This document shows, piece by piece, positions 1 to 8,689 of a DNA stretch of 64,000 nt. The DNA is taken from NCBI GenBank assembly GCA_964011275.1, contig CAXGOB010000004.1:41520-105519 (forward strand), in the 5' to 3' direction. How positions within the stretch are numbered: the stretch's first letter is position 1; every line of letters starts with the position of its first letter. Origin of the DNA: UBA7328 sp002471345 (lineage in GTDB: Bacteria > Bacteroidota > Bacteroidia > Chitinophagales > Saprospiraceae). The notes under the pieces are model-generated. The model ran no database searches. It was not told the DNA's origin and saw only the letters and a list, made by a program, of their open reading frames with translations. A program made the translations under genes and the position numbers.

Positions 1-76
1 TTGGTCTCCGGGAAAACGTAAACGTGAGATGTTACAACAACTTGAAAAGATTGTTTCTTCGCTCAACCGGTCTTAA
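1..76 (+). CDS. 3' end of an unidentified gene (partial)
   Basis: An open frame enters from the left edge (codons from base 2) and ends with TAA at 74-76. It encodes 24 residues of a basic, helical-looking C-terminus (W-S-P-G-K-R-K-R-E-M...). The upstream part is outside the window, so the product cannot be named. The tail looks amphipathic and charged, as expected for a real protein end, but a chance open frame of this length cannot be excluded. Confidence 0.4.
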   Translation, partial: WSPGKRKREMLQQLEKIVSSLNRS

Positions 77-150
77 TATTTACCACTAAATATAAAAGCT
101 CCAACTCTTTCCAGCTGAGACCTTTAGTAAACTCTAACAAATACGTCTTG

Positions 151-975
151 TCAGTTTGATGATATCTGATGAATATCCATTTGTGGATATGGAATGCTGA
201 TTCCTTTCTTGTCAAATTCTTTCTTTACATTCTCTAACATATAAAATTTAGCATCCCAGAAGTGTTCACTTTTACAAAACGGCCTTGTGGCTAAATTGAC
301 AGAACTGTCCGCTAATTCTTCAACAACAACAACTTGGGCTGGATCATCCAAGATCCAAGGACATTGGTGTCCTACTTCAAGGATAATCATACGAGCTTTA
401 TCTATACTGTCATTATATCCTATTCCAAAAGTGAGCTCTACACCTGTAGTTCCTTGGCCAGAGATGTTTGTTATAGTATTACCTGTAACATTGCCATTAG
501 CTACGATTATTCTTCTATTGTCCAAAGTGACCAGTGTAGTATTAAAAGCATTGATAGCTTCAACGGTACCAAGATGACCGCCACCAATCTCTATTAAATC
601 TCCTACCTTAAAAGGCTTAAAAATCATAAGCATAACGCCACTAGCTGTGTGGCCGATTGATCCATTCAAAGCCATACCCACTCCTACCATAAGAGCTCCG
701 AAAATGGCTACAAATGAGGTCGTGCTGATACCAAACATCTGGGCAACAGATAAGAGAAGCATTATTTTCATCCCTATACTTGCTAGTGAAGACAAAAACT
801 TAGTCAGTGTGATTTCCATTCCAGTGCGACTAAGGGCGGCATTCAAAAACTTGGTTATTTTACCAATAATCCACAGTCCGATGATTAAAGCCAATATTGC
901 ACCTATGACTTGTGGTGCATATTGTACAGCCATATTAACTATTTGATCAATATAAGACGAGATGTCAGTATTCAT
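151..975 (-). CDS. MscS-family small-conductance mechanosensitive channel
   Basis: Inner-membrane channel that opens under membrane tension and releases solutes on hypo-osmotic shock. The 274-residue protein has about three hydrophobic segments. The third is Gly/Ala-rich (G-V-G-M-A-L-N-G-S-I-G-H...), as in the MscS pore helix, and is followed by the F-K-P-F-K-V-G-D-L-I-E entry to the cytoplasmic beta domain. Length matches E. coli MscS (286 aa). The frame is also open from a TTG eight codons upstream (999), but the ATG at 975 is the more natural start. The gene is divergent from recX and appears to be a single transcription unit. A second, unrelated tension channel, mscL, lies at 55 kb. Confidence 0.93.
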   Translation of the reverse strand: MNTDISSYIDQIVNMAVQYAPQVIGAILALIIGLWIIGKITKFLNAALSRTGMEITLTKFLSSLASIGMKIMLLLSVAQMFGISTTSFVAIFGALMVGVGMALNGSIGHTASGVMLMIFKPFKVGDLIEIGGGHLGTVEAINAFNTTLVTLDNRRIIVANGNVTGNTITNISGQGTTGVELTFGIGYNDSIDKARMIILEVGHQCPWILDDPAQVVVVEELADSSVNLATRPFCKSEHFWDAKFYMLENVKKEFDKKGISIPYPQMDIHQISSN

Positions 976-1048
976 TTGTTGTAGATTTGATTTAGTCAAA
1001 TAATTTAAACTATCATTTTGACAGTTAGGAGTAAGTTAAGTCACTTTT

Positions 1049-1498
1049 ATGAGTGTTAAAAAAGAAGCAGTTATAAAGATGCAGCGATACTGTGCCTATC
1101 AAGAGCGGTGTCACTCTGAAGTAAGAAATAAACTTATTGCCCTTAAGGTATATGGTGATGACTTAGAATATGTCATTACAGAACTTATAAAGGAGGATTT
1201 TTTAAATGAGCAGAGATATGCTGAGACCTACTCTGGAGGAAAGTTTAGAATTAAAAAATGGGGTAAACAAAAAATCAAAAAGAACCTGAAAGCAAAAATG
1301 GTGTCTGAATATTGCATCAATAAAGGACTAGCAGTAATTGATGATGATGAATACTCAAAAACGCTAAATACTCTTATTAAAAAATATAGAAAAGAAAGGA
1401 AAAATAAAGATTGGACAAAATTAGAAATGAATAAAAAGTGTATTCAATTCTGCCAAAACAAAGGATATGAATATTTTCAAATTAAGGAGTTTTTATGA
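1049..1498 (+). CDS. recX: RecX-family regulatory protein
   Basis: RecX proteins bind RecA filaments and modulate recombination. The 149-residue protein is made of short helical repeats. It carries the RecX signatures Y-C-A-Y-Q-E-R-C-H-S-E-V-R-N-K-L near residue 14 and a L-I-K-E-D-F-L-N-E-Q-R-Y-A-E-T-Y stretch near residue 46, followed by G-K-F-R-I-K-K-W-G-K. Length is typical for Bacteroidota RecX. recA is not nearby. The 3' end overlaps the convergent fbp gene by 17 bases, so the two coding ends are interlocked. Start is ATG at 1049. Confidence 0.88.
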   Translation: MSVKKEAVIKMQRYCAYQERCHSEVRNKLIALKVYGDDLEYVITELIKEDFLNEQRYAETYSGGKFRIKKWGKQKIKKNLKAKMVSEYCINKGLAVIDDDEYSKTLNTLIKKYRKERKNKDWTKLEMNKKCIQFCQNKGYEYFQIKEFL

Positions 1499-2489
1499 AA
1501 CCCATAGCCTCATCTATCATATCCGCAGAACCAATGAACAATGGACATCTTTGGTGCAATTGTCTAGGTTGTATTTCTAATATTCTTTGATGAGCATCAG
1601 TTGCTTTTCCTCCAGCTTTTTCGATAAGAAGGGCCATTGGATTACATTCATAAAGCAGTCTTAATTTCCCCTCTGGTCTAAATGTTGTTCCTGGATAAAG
1701 ATAGATTCCTCCTTTAATCATATTGCGATGAAAATCAGCAACCAATGATCCAATATATCTGCTAGAATATGGCCTTCCTGTACTCTGATCATCTTCTTTT
1801 ACATACTTGATGTAATCCCTCACTTTTTTATCAAAAAATGGATAGTTTCCTTCATTAATAGAATATATCTTTCCTGTTTTAGGTATTTGAAACCTAGGAT
1901 GTGAAAGAAAAAACACTCCAGTAGAAGGATCATATGTATAGCCGTTAACATATTCTCCAGTAGTCATCACCATCATAGTAGAAGATCCATAAAGGACATA
2001 TCCTGCGGCAATTTGACTCGTACCCGGTCGTAAAAAATCTTCAAGTGTAGCTGAGGTGCCCTGAGGAGATTTGCGATGATATATAGAAAAAATAGTGCCG
2101 ACAGATACATTTACATCAATGTTTGAAGAACCATCTAATGGATCAATGAGCACAACATATTTTCCATTTTTACTTTTCTCGGAATCGAAGGCAATGAAGG
2201 AATCTTCTTCTTCTGATGCAACACCACACACCACCTCTCTCATTTCAAGGGCTTCAATGAAAATCCGATGTGCATAAATGTCAAGCTTTTGCTGATCTTC
2301 TCCTTGTACGTTTTGACTACCTACACTACCCATGATGTCTTCAACAAGGCCAGCTTTATTGATTTCAGCATTTACAACTTTAGCCGAAAGTCGCAGCGCA
2401 CTAAGCAATGCACTGAGTTCTCCTGTAGCATATTTGTGTTCAGTTTGAGTCTGAATGATATGTTCTCCGAGAGTAATTATTCTATTCAA
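1482..2489 (-). CDS. fbp: Fructose-1,6-bisphosphatase, class I
   Basis: Hydrolyses fructose-1,6-bisphosphate to fructose-6-phosphate in gluconeogenesis. The 335-residue protein shows the class I metal-binding signature V-V-L-I-D-P-L-D-G-S-S-N-I-D near residue 113. It also has the upstream acidic cluster A-S-E-E-E-D and the sugar-phosphate loop Y-I-G-S-L-V-A-D-F-H-R. Length is normal for the family. The frame opens at TTG (2489) with no better in-frame ATG nearby, so the exact start is uncertain by a few codons. The gene stands alone on the minus strand and converges on recX. Confidence 0.96.
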   Translation of the reverse strand: MNRIITLGEHIIQTQTEHKYATGELSALLSALRLSAKVVNAEINKAGLVEDIMGSVGSQNVQGEDQQKLDIYAHRIFIEALEMREVVCGVASEEEDSFIAFDSEKSKNGKYVVLIDPLDGSSNIDVNVSVGTIFSIYHRKSPQGTSATLEDFLRPGTSQIAAGYVLYGSSTMMVMTTGEYVNGYTYDPSTGVFFLSHPRFQIPKTGKIYSINEGNYPFFDKKVRDYIKYVKEDDQSTGRPYSSRYIGSLVADFHRNMIKGGIYLYPGTTFRPEGKLRLLYECNPMALLIEKAGGKATDAHQRILEIQPRQLHQRCPLFIGSADMIDEAMGFIKTP

Positions 2490-2598
2490 TAAAGATAATT
2501 TTGGATATTATCATGCAAAAATAGAAAACATACTATTATCTACTTCTATAGAAAGAACATTATTCAGTGGTGAGTATATCTAAACTTTTGGATTTGAA

Positions 2599-4026
2599 TT
2601 ATGAGATAATCACTTCTTCACCTTCATAAGGAATTGCCACATTATCGAACCCTCTGTTGCCCAAATACTCTTGAAATTTTTGCTGGGTATCATGTTCACC
2701 ATGGACCAAGAACAATTTTTTTAGATTTTCTTTTTGATTTTGAATGTTATTAAGCATTTCATTTCTGTCTCCATGTGCAGAAAATGAGGACATTGTCTCT
2801 ATACTGGCCTTTACTTCTAGCACATCACCAAATAACTTAAGCTCTGTAGCTCCATTCTTAAGTATAGAACCTGCCGTCTCAGGAGAGCAATAGCCCACAA
2901 TAAGAAATGTGTTTTTTTCATCTTCTAAATTGTGGTACATATGGTGCCTTATTCTTCCAGCATTCATCATCCCAGAAGCACTAATAATAACACAAGGGTC
3001 CTTAGATTCATTGAGCCATTTCGACTCATCTACAGTTCTAACATATTTCAAATTATTAAACCCAAAAGGATTCTTATCTATCAACATATATTCATTCAGA
3101 GCATCATCATAACACTCAGAGTGTATACCATAAATATCCGTTGCATTAACAGCTAGAGGGCTATCCACAAAGACTGGAACAGGGGGCAATCTCCCAGCAG
3201 TTGTTAATTTATCCATCAGATAGACCAGCTCCTGAGTCCGACCAATACTGAAAGCAGGAATAATTAGTTTTCCTCTTTTTTCAATACATGTCTCCGTCAA
3301 AATTTTTAAAAATTTCTCAACTTGCTCTGGTTTGTCCTCATGATCTTTATCTCCATACGTAGATTCACAAATGAGGTAATCTACTTCAGGTTGTGACTTT
3401 GGATCCCTCAAAATAGGTCTATCAGGTCTCCCAATATCTCCAGTAAACCCAATAGTTCTTTTCCTATTTCCTTCTGTAATGCGCAGTGTTATGCTAGCAG
3501 ACCCCAAAATATGCCCCTGGTCTCGATAAAATATTTCTACATCATCATGAATTTTATGCCATTGCTCGTAAGGATAACTTTTGAACAATTTCATTGTCTC
3601 TGCTACATCTTTACTTTCATAAAGTGGGACTCTATTCTTGAGAATTTTTCCTTTATTCTTTTTCTTTTTAGCCCGCTTCTTGATCATTCTTTTATTATAC
3701 CATTCTACATCTCTCTCCTGTATTTTGGCACTATCCAAAAGCATGATATTACACAAACTCCGTGTAGCATGGGTGGCATGGATACATCCATTAAATCCAT
3801 CCCTTACGAGTTTTGGAACTCGTCCTGTATGATCAATATGTGCATGTGATAATAAAAGGCAATCCACAGATGCGGGATCAAAATGCCAGTTGTTATTTCT
3901 TTCCCAATTATCTCTACCTCCTTGAAACAACCCACAATCTAAGAGCATTCTGAATCCATTGTCCAGAGTGATCAAATGAGCACTTCCTGTTACATTCCTT
4001 GCCGCTCCACAAAACTTAATATTCAT
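2599..4026 (-). CDS. MBL-fold / beta-CASP RNA exonuclease-like protein
   Basis: Metallo-beta-lactamase protein of the beta-CASP group (CPSF73-like). These are mostly zinc-dependent RNA endo/exonucleases. The HxHxDH motif is H61-A-H-I-D-H66. Further zinc ligands sit in H-I-L-G-S-A-S and F-T-G-D-I-G-R. The beta-CASP region contains I-P-A-F-S-I-G-R-T-Q-E-L and the C-terminal motifs S-A-S-G-M-M and F-S-A-H-G-D. At 475 residues it has the length of bacterial two-domain members that lack a KH extension. A Lys-rich insertion lies near residues 113-130. The M16 protease gene upstream ends 15 bases before its ATG, so the two are probably cotranscribed. The natural RNA substrate is not deducible. Confidence 0.9.
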   Translation of the reverse strand: MNIKFCGAARNVTGSAHLITLDNGFRMLLDCGLFQGGRDNWERNNNWHFDPASVDCLLLSHAHIDHTGRVPKLVRDGFNGCIHATHATRSLCNIMLLDSAKIQERDVEWYNKRMIKKRAKKKKNKGKILKNRVPLYESKDVAETMKLFKSYPYEQWHKIHDDVEIFYRDQGHILGSASITLRITEGNRKRTIGFTGDIGRPDRPILRDPKSQPEVDYLICESTYGDKDHEDKPEQVEKFLKILTETCIEKRGKLIIPAFSIGRTQELVYLMDKLTTAGRLPPVPVFVDSPLAVNATDIYGIHSECYDDALNEYMLIDKNPFGFNNLKYVRTVDESKWLNESKDPCVIISASGMMNAGRIRHHMYHNLEDEKNTFLIVGYCSPETAGSILKNGATELKLFGDVLEVKASIETMSSFSAHGDRNEMLNNIQNQKENLKKLFLVHGEHDTQQKFQEYLGNRGFDNVAIPYEGEEVIIS

Positions 4027-4041
4027 AATTTATTTTTCTTG

Positions 4042-5283
4042 TCAATTGTCTGATGGGAGATAGATCAATTCATTTAACCTCTCTTCAACAAGTATTTCAT
4101 TTGCGACATTGATCACATCGTCCTTGCTTATTTTGCTATACATCTCTATTTGTTCATTGACTAAGTCCACATTGCCTAAAGCCTCAAAATAAGACAAAAT
4201 CATAGCCTTATTAAGAATGTCCAAATTAGAAAGAATAATCTCTGTAGTGAGCTTGTTCTTAAGTTTAATAAGTTCTCTTTCTGTGACCTTTCCGTTCTTT
4301 ATAATATCAATTTGTTGCCAAATTAGATTTTTAGCCTTTTCCATATCTACATCGGGCATTGGTTTACCTTCTATGATGAACAATCCAGGGTCAAATGTCC
4401 CAGAGATATATGCATTTATACTGGAAAAGAATTGAGATTTTTTAACTAGGTTTTGATAAAGTTTACTGGATTTACCGGAAGCTAATAAATCTGAGAGAAG
4501 ATCACATATATAAAACTTAGGGTCTAATCTATCCGGCATAGGGAATGCTAGGTATACAGATCTAACTGGCACATCTGCACTAACTTCTTTTTGCCTTTTT
4601 TCTTTTTGGACAGGTTCCGGAGAAAGTCTGTCCCATTTTGATGAAGAGCTATCTATTTCTGCAAACCACTTATTTGCAAGCACTTTCATTTCGTCATGAC
4701 CTAGTGGGGATGCAATTGAAAGAACTGCATTATGAGGAGTATAATACTTTTGATAAAATTGACTCACATCTTCTATTTTAGCCTGATCTATATGTTCTGG
4801 CACTTTTCCAATTGTAGGCCAATTGTATGGGTGATTTTGGTAGCACATTGAAGATATATGATGCCATGCATCACCATATGGTGTATTTAAACACACCTCC
4901 TTGAACTCTTCAACTACCACTTTTCTTTGTACATCAAGGCTTTTTTTACTGATAATAAGATTTGCCATTCTATCAGCTTCTACCCATAGTGCAGATTCGA
5001 TATTCTCTACTGGTAACACTTCATAATAATTGGTGTAATCACTGTTAGTAAAGGCATTATTCTCTCCTCCAGCTATTTGGATTATTTCATCAAAATCACC
5101 TACATTTTCTGACCCTCCAAACATTAAATGTTCAAAAAGGTGAGCAAATCCTGTATTATCTGAAGATTCGTTTCGTGAGCCTACTTTGTAAAGTACATTT
5201 ACAGCCGCCATAGGCGTGGTAGTATCCTGATGAGTGAGAACTGTAAGGCCATTCTTTAATACAATTTTTTCAAAATCTATCAT
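4042..5283 (-). CDS. M16-family zinc metalloprotease (pitrilysin/insulinase type)
   Basis: Inverzincin-type peptidase. The catalytic HxxEH box is H48-L-F-E51-H52, and the distal metal-ligand glutamate falls in V-V-E-E-F-K-E around 125-129. The protein has 413 residues, a single two-lobed unit as in mitochondrial processing peptidase subunits, so it would need to dimerise. Many Bacteroidota carry a second, non-catalytic M16 gene next door; none is seen here. There is no obvious signal peptide, since the protein begins directly with the M16 fold. It lies 15 bases upstream of the beta-CASP gene on the same strand. Confidence 0.92.
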   Translation of the reverse strand: MIDFEKIVLKNGLTVLTHQDTTTPMAAVNVLYKVGSRNESSDNTGFAHLFEHLMFGGSENVGDFDEIIQIAGGENNAFTNSDYTNYYEVLPVENIESALWVEADRMANLIISKKSLDVQRKVVVEEFKEVCLNTPYGDAWHHISSMCYQNHPYNWPTIGKVPEHIDQAKIEDVSQFYQKYYTPHNAVLSIASPLGHDEMKVLANKWFAEIDSSSSKWDRLSPEPVQKEKRQKEVSADVPVRSVYLAFPMPDRLDPKFYICDLLSDLLASGKSSKLYQNLVKKSQFFSSINAYISGTFDPGLFIIEGKPMPDVDMEKAKNLIWQQIDIIKNGKVTERELIKLKNKLTTEIILSNLDILNKAMILSYFEALGNVDLVNEQIEMYSKISKDDVINVANEILVEERLNELIYLPSDN

Positions 5284-5407
5284 TCACTTTCTATTGTCAT
5301 ACATGACATTCAATCAATCAATATGCGAAAATGACAATTTTATAATTATTATTTATTGTCCACTAAGAAAGAGAGTGGAAATGGTGGGAATTTTTAGTTT
5401 AGGGCAT

Positions 5408-5446
5408 AAAAAAAGCACCTTATATTGGTATTAATGAGGTGCTTTT
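5408..5446 (-). terminator. Rho-independent terminator, minus strand
   Basis: A perfect 10-bp stem pairs 5411-5420 (aaaagcacct) with 5437-5446 (aggtgctttt) around a 16-base loop. Read on the minus strand, the stem runs into seven T residues (complement of 5408-5414). It would stop transcription coming from the saccharopine-dehydrogenase-like gene about 200 bases upstream. Confidence 0.65.
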
Positions 5447-5472
5447 ACTTGGTATAGTAGGGTAAAACTAAT

Positions 5473-5504
5473 TTTAAATCATCTCGACTTTTCGAGAATT
5501 TAAA
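5473..5504. repeat. Long imperfect hairpin
   Basis: The arms tttaaat (5473-5479) plus tctcga (5482-5487) pair with tcgaga (5492-5497) plus atttaaa (5498-5504). This gives 13 paired bases with a two-base bulge (ca) and a cttt loop. There is no T-run on either side, so it is not a typical terminator. It may be a protein-binding palindrome, an RNA structure in the 3' UTR of the minus-strand gene, or chance in AT-rich DNA. Confidence 0.4.
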
Positions 5505-5651
5505 CTTGGTATATTTTAGGATAATAATTTTTTTTTGTACCTAAATACACCATAAAGACAATCATCTTTCCATTTACCCCTATAAAATCTTGAATTTTTT
5601 TGAAAAAAGTTTCTTTTACTATAAGCCTTTCGGATTTTATATCTCTTATTA

Positions 5652-6722
5652 CTAACTATCCGAATTCAAATAAAGGCTACCACTTTCTGTTTTCATAAAA
5701 GTATCAAAGGCAATCTCCTCTTGTTTTATAAAACCTTTGTTTGGAAGACTTCCATTATTGACCATTTCAACTACAGCTGCAATAGAGGCAGCAGTGGTCC
5801 ATGAGATAGCCCTCCATTCTTTACCACCAATTTGCAATGGAGAAAAAGCTTTAAAATATTCACTCCTCAAAAGTTTTTTGTCTTGCCAACCCTCTACCAC
5901 AGCATAAACATATACTACATCCTCTTTCACTGGTGGTTTCGCGTTTTCTAAAATTTTGGTGAGCTGTTCTTTATTTTCTTTTAATATTAACTCTTGAATT
6001 AAGAATTTCATTAGTTTACCATGTCCTGGATATCTTATAGTCTTATAGTTGAGTGTATCCACCTTTCCTTCATATGTCTCACACATAGTTCCTAATCCTC
6101 CAGATGTAGTAAATGCTTCAAACTCACGACCGCCAATGTTGATATATTCAAAACCATCCAACGAGCTTACCATCTTCCGCTTACCATTTTGAATTGCTTC
6201 AGCATCATTAATATATTCATTAATTACACCAGCAGGAGACCAGGTGAATGAATAAGCTAATAATCCATTGGGATATTTAGGCAATGCACCAACTCTTAAC
6301 TCAATATCCCTCACTTTCGTAAATTCATTGGCAAGATGTGCTCCTATGATACCAATGAATCCTGGAGCAAGACCACATTGAGGAGCCATTACTGTTCGGG
6401 ACGTTTTACTCAATTCCCGAATATAATTTGTGGTTTCGACATCTTCTGTAAGGTCAAAATAATGCAGCCCTTCGTCATGAGCTATTTTTGCAATAGGCTT
6501 ATTTAAAAAGTATGGTAATGCGGAAACAACAGAATCATACTTAGACATCAAGCCTTTCATAAATTCTATGTCGCTTACATCTCCTAATATTACTTCAAAA
6601 GGAAGGTCATAATTGTAATGTGGTTTTTTCTGATCTAGTCCTGTTACCATAAACTTTTTACTCAATAAAACACCAACTAGGCTACCTACTTTTCCTAGTC
6701 CTAATACGAGAATTTTTTTCAT
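5652..6722 (-). CDS. Saccharopine dehydrogenase-like oxidoreductase
   Basis: NAD(P)-dependent dehydrogenase of the saccharopine dehydrogenase / LYS9-like family. The chosen ATG at 6722 puts the Rossmann motif K-I-L-V-L-G-L-G-K-V-G-S at the very N-terminus, as in the family. The frame stays open another 38 codons to 6836, but that part is not conserved-looking and would overlap the recQ start. The V-V-S-A-L-P-Y-F and A-P-Q-C-G-L-A-P-G-F motifs (cofactor- and substrate-domain junctions) are present. Length is 356 residues. The substrate may be saccharopine or a related opine-type lysine intermediate; this is inference. Divergent from recQ. Confidence 0.88.
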   Translation of the reverse strand: MKKILVLGLGKVGSLVGVLLSKKFMVTGLDQKKPHYNYDLPFEVILGDVSDIEFMKGLMSKYDSVVSALPYFLNKPIAKIAHDEGLHYFDLTEDVETTNYIRELSKTSRTVMAPQCGLAPGFIGIIGAHLANEFTKVRDIELRVGALPKYPNGLLAYSFTWSPAGVINEYINDAEAIQNGKRKMVSSLDGFEYINIGGREFEAFTTSGGLGTMCETYEGKVDTLNYKTIRYPGHGKLMKFLIQELILKENKEQLTKILENAKPPVKEDVVYVYAVVEGWQDKKLLRSEYFKAFSPLQIGGKEWRAISWTTAASIAAVVEMVNNGSLPNKGFIKQEEIAFDTFMKTESGSLYLNSDS

Positions 6723-6835
6723 CAATTTATTTTGTAATTCAAGTTCAAGGTATGAAAAGAACCATGATCGTAGTTCATAATTCTGAATAAGATGAATCCA
6801 GTTTTTATATTGAGGCTTCATATAGAAAAAACTCA

Positions 6836-8641
6836 TTGATCAAAAACGCAATCCACCAAATTCTTAAAGACAAATTCGGGTATGATAGATTTCGACCTCT
6901 TCAAGAAGAAGCCATTACTGCGGTATTAGAAGGACATGATACTTTACTTGTATTGCCAACAGGTGGCGGCAAATCTATTTGCTTTCAAGTCCCCGCATTA
7001 GTCAAAGAAGGCATTAGCATTGTAGTCTCTCCTCTTATAGCCTTGATGGATGATCAGGTTATAAGTCTTCGAGAAAATGGAATAAATGCTTATGCCATCC
7101 ATAGTAATGTTTCATCTCATGAGCAAAATTTGATTTATTCAAAGATCTCATCTGACAGCGCATCTATCCTTTACATGGCCCCTGAGCGTCTTTTGACTGA
7201 AAATATGCTTCGATATTTAGATACAATGAATGTAAGTCTAATTGCAATTGACGAAGCACATTGTGTGTCCGTATGGGGGAATGACTTTAGGCCAGAATAT
7301 GAGAAATTGAGAATCTTAAAAGAAAGGTTTCCTAAGGTTCCAACAATCGCTCTTACTGCAACAGCGGATAGTGCTACTCAAAAGGATATAATAGAGAAAC
7401 TAGCACTTACTGAACCGAAGCATCTTTTAGGAAGTTTTGAAAGAAAAAACATAACAATTTCAGCTCTCCCGGGAACTGATAGAATTAAAGAAATAAGGAA
7501 GTTCATCTATAATTATAAAGACGAAGCAGGTATCATATATTGTCTGAGTCGCAAAGCATGTGAATCAGTAGCAGATAGCCTCCAAAGTTTTGGATTAGAA
7601 GCGGCTTATTATCATGCAGGTATGAGTGGTGATGAAAGAAAATTTGTACATAACAATTTCCTCTATGACAAAATTAAAATAGTATGTGCAACTATTGCTT
7701 TTGGCATGGGCATCGATAAATCGAACATCAGATGGGTCATACATTATAATATGCCTAAAAACTTAGAAGGATATTATCAAGAGATAGGAAGATCAGGGCG
7801 CGATGGAGAACCGGCAGAATCTTTACTCTTCAGCAGCTATGCTGACGTTGTAAAATTGAGATCATTCATAGATGGCAGCGAAGCAAGTGAACAATTTAAG
7901 ATAGTTCAATCCCAAAAACTCAATAGAATGTGGGAGTTTGCGAATGCCTCTAATTGTCGGACAAACATGATATTAAATTATTTTGGTGAGTTTAGATCTG
8001 AAGCTTGTGGACATTGTGACAACTGTCTTAATCCTGCTGAAATGATAGATGGAAAAGTTATAGCTCAAAAAGCTATGTCTGCTATTTATAGATCTCAGGA
8101 AAGATTGACAGTACGTAATCTTATTGATGTTTTGAGAGGTTCAGATAGATCAGAAATCAAAAAGTGGGGGTGGGACAGAATAAAAACCTTCGGTGCAGGA
8201 AAGGATTTGTCCCCCGAAGACTGGAGAGCATACATTACCCAGCTAGTCAATATGGGTTACATAGAGATAGATTATTTGAATTATTCTAAACTTAAATTAA
8301 CCAAGCTTTCAAAGGGAGTTCTTTTTGGAGATGAAGGTCTTTCTTTAGCAAAATTTATTTGGCAAGAAAAAAAGAGAACAAACAAAAAAGAACCTGTTCA
8401 AAAAATTACGGAATACGATATATACTTGTTTAGAGAATTGAAAAAAGTAAGAGCAGAAATCGCATCTAGTCGAGGCGTTCCTGCATATATAATATTTGGA
8501 GATGCGAGTCTCAGAGAAATGGCTCATTATAAACCAAAGTCACTTGTCGAATTCTCAAATATCAAAGGTGTAGGAGAGTATAAATTAACTGAATTTGGGA
8601 GCTATTTTGTAGATAAGATTAAGGAAGATGAAAACCAATAA
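6836..8641 (+). CDS. recQ: ATP-dependent DNA helicase RecQ
   Basis: 3'-5' superfamily II DNA helicase for recombination and replication-fork repair. Walker A is P-T-G-G-G-K-S at 41-47 and the DEAH box is at 139-142. The following aromatic loop reads W-G-N-D-F-R-P-E-Y, with N in place of the usual H. The RecQ-Ct zinc site uses Cys374, 391, 394 and 397. A winged-helix region follows, and an HRDC domain occupies roughly 520-601. Length (601 aa) equals classical RecQ. No ATG is available near the N-terminus; the TTG at 6836 gives the family-like start I-H-Q-I-L-K-D-K-F-G. The DUF763 pseudogene follows 48 bases later on the same strand. Confidence 0.96.
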   Translation: MIKNAIHQILKDKFGYDRFRPLQEEAITAVLEGHDTLLVLPTGGGKSICFQVPALVKEGISIVVSPLIALMDDQVISLRENGINAYAIHSNVSSHEQNLIYSKISSDSASILYMAPERLLTENMLRYLDTMNVSLIAIDEAHCVSVWGNDFRPEYEKLRILKERFPKVPTIALTATADSATQKDIIEKLALTEPKHLLGSFERKNITISALPGTDRIKEIRKFIYNYKDEAGIIYCLSRKACESVADSLQSFGLEAAYYHAGMSGDERKFVHNNFLYDKIKIVCATIAFGMGIDKSNIRWVIHYNMPKNLEGYYQEIGRSGRDGEPAESLLFSSYADVVKLRSFIDGSEASEQFKIVQSQKLNRMWEFANASNCRTNMILNYFGEFRSEACGHCDNCLNPAEMIDGKVIAQKAMSAIYRSQERLTVRNLIDVLRGSDRSEIKKWGWDRIKTFGAGKDLSPEDWRAYITQLVNMGYIEIDYLNYSKLKLTKLSKGVLFGDEGLSLAKFIWQEKKRTNKKEPVQKITEYDIYLFRELKKVRAEIASSRGVPAYIIFGDASLREMAHYKPKSLVEFSNIKGVGEYKLTEFGSYFVDKIKEDENQ

Positions 8642-8689
8642 CACTTTACTCCTTTTACAATAACTTTGAAACCATAATCTATATCCTCT

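Larger units (their letters stand above)
5284..5651. other. Intergenic region with two hairpins
   Basis: This 368-base stretch separates the start of the M16 gene from the stop of the saccharopine-dehydrogenase-like gene. It holds a hairpin with a minus-strand T-tract (5408-5446) and a second long hairpin without a T-tract (5473-5504), both listed separately. No open frame with a plausible start and recognisable family motifs was found. The M16 promoter should lie near its right-hand ATG, but I see no clean TAnnTTTG element. Confidence 0.5.
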
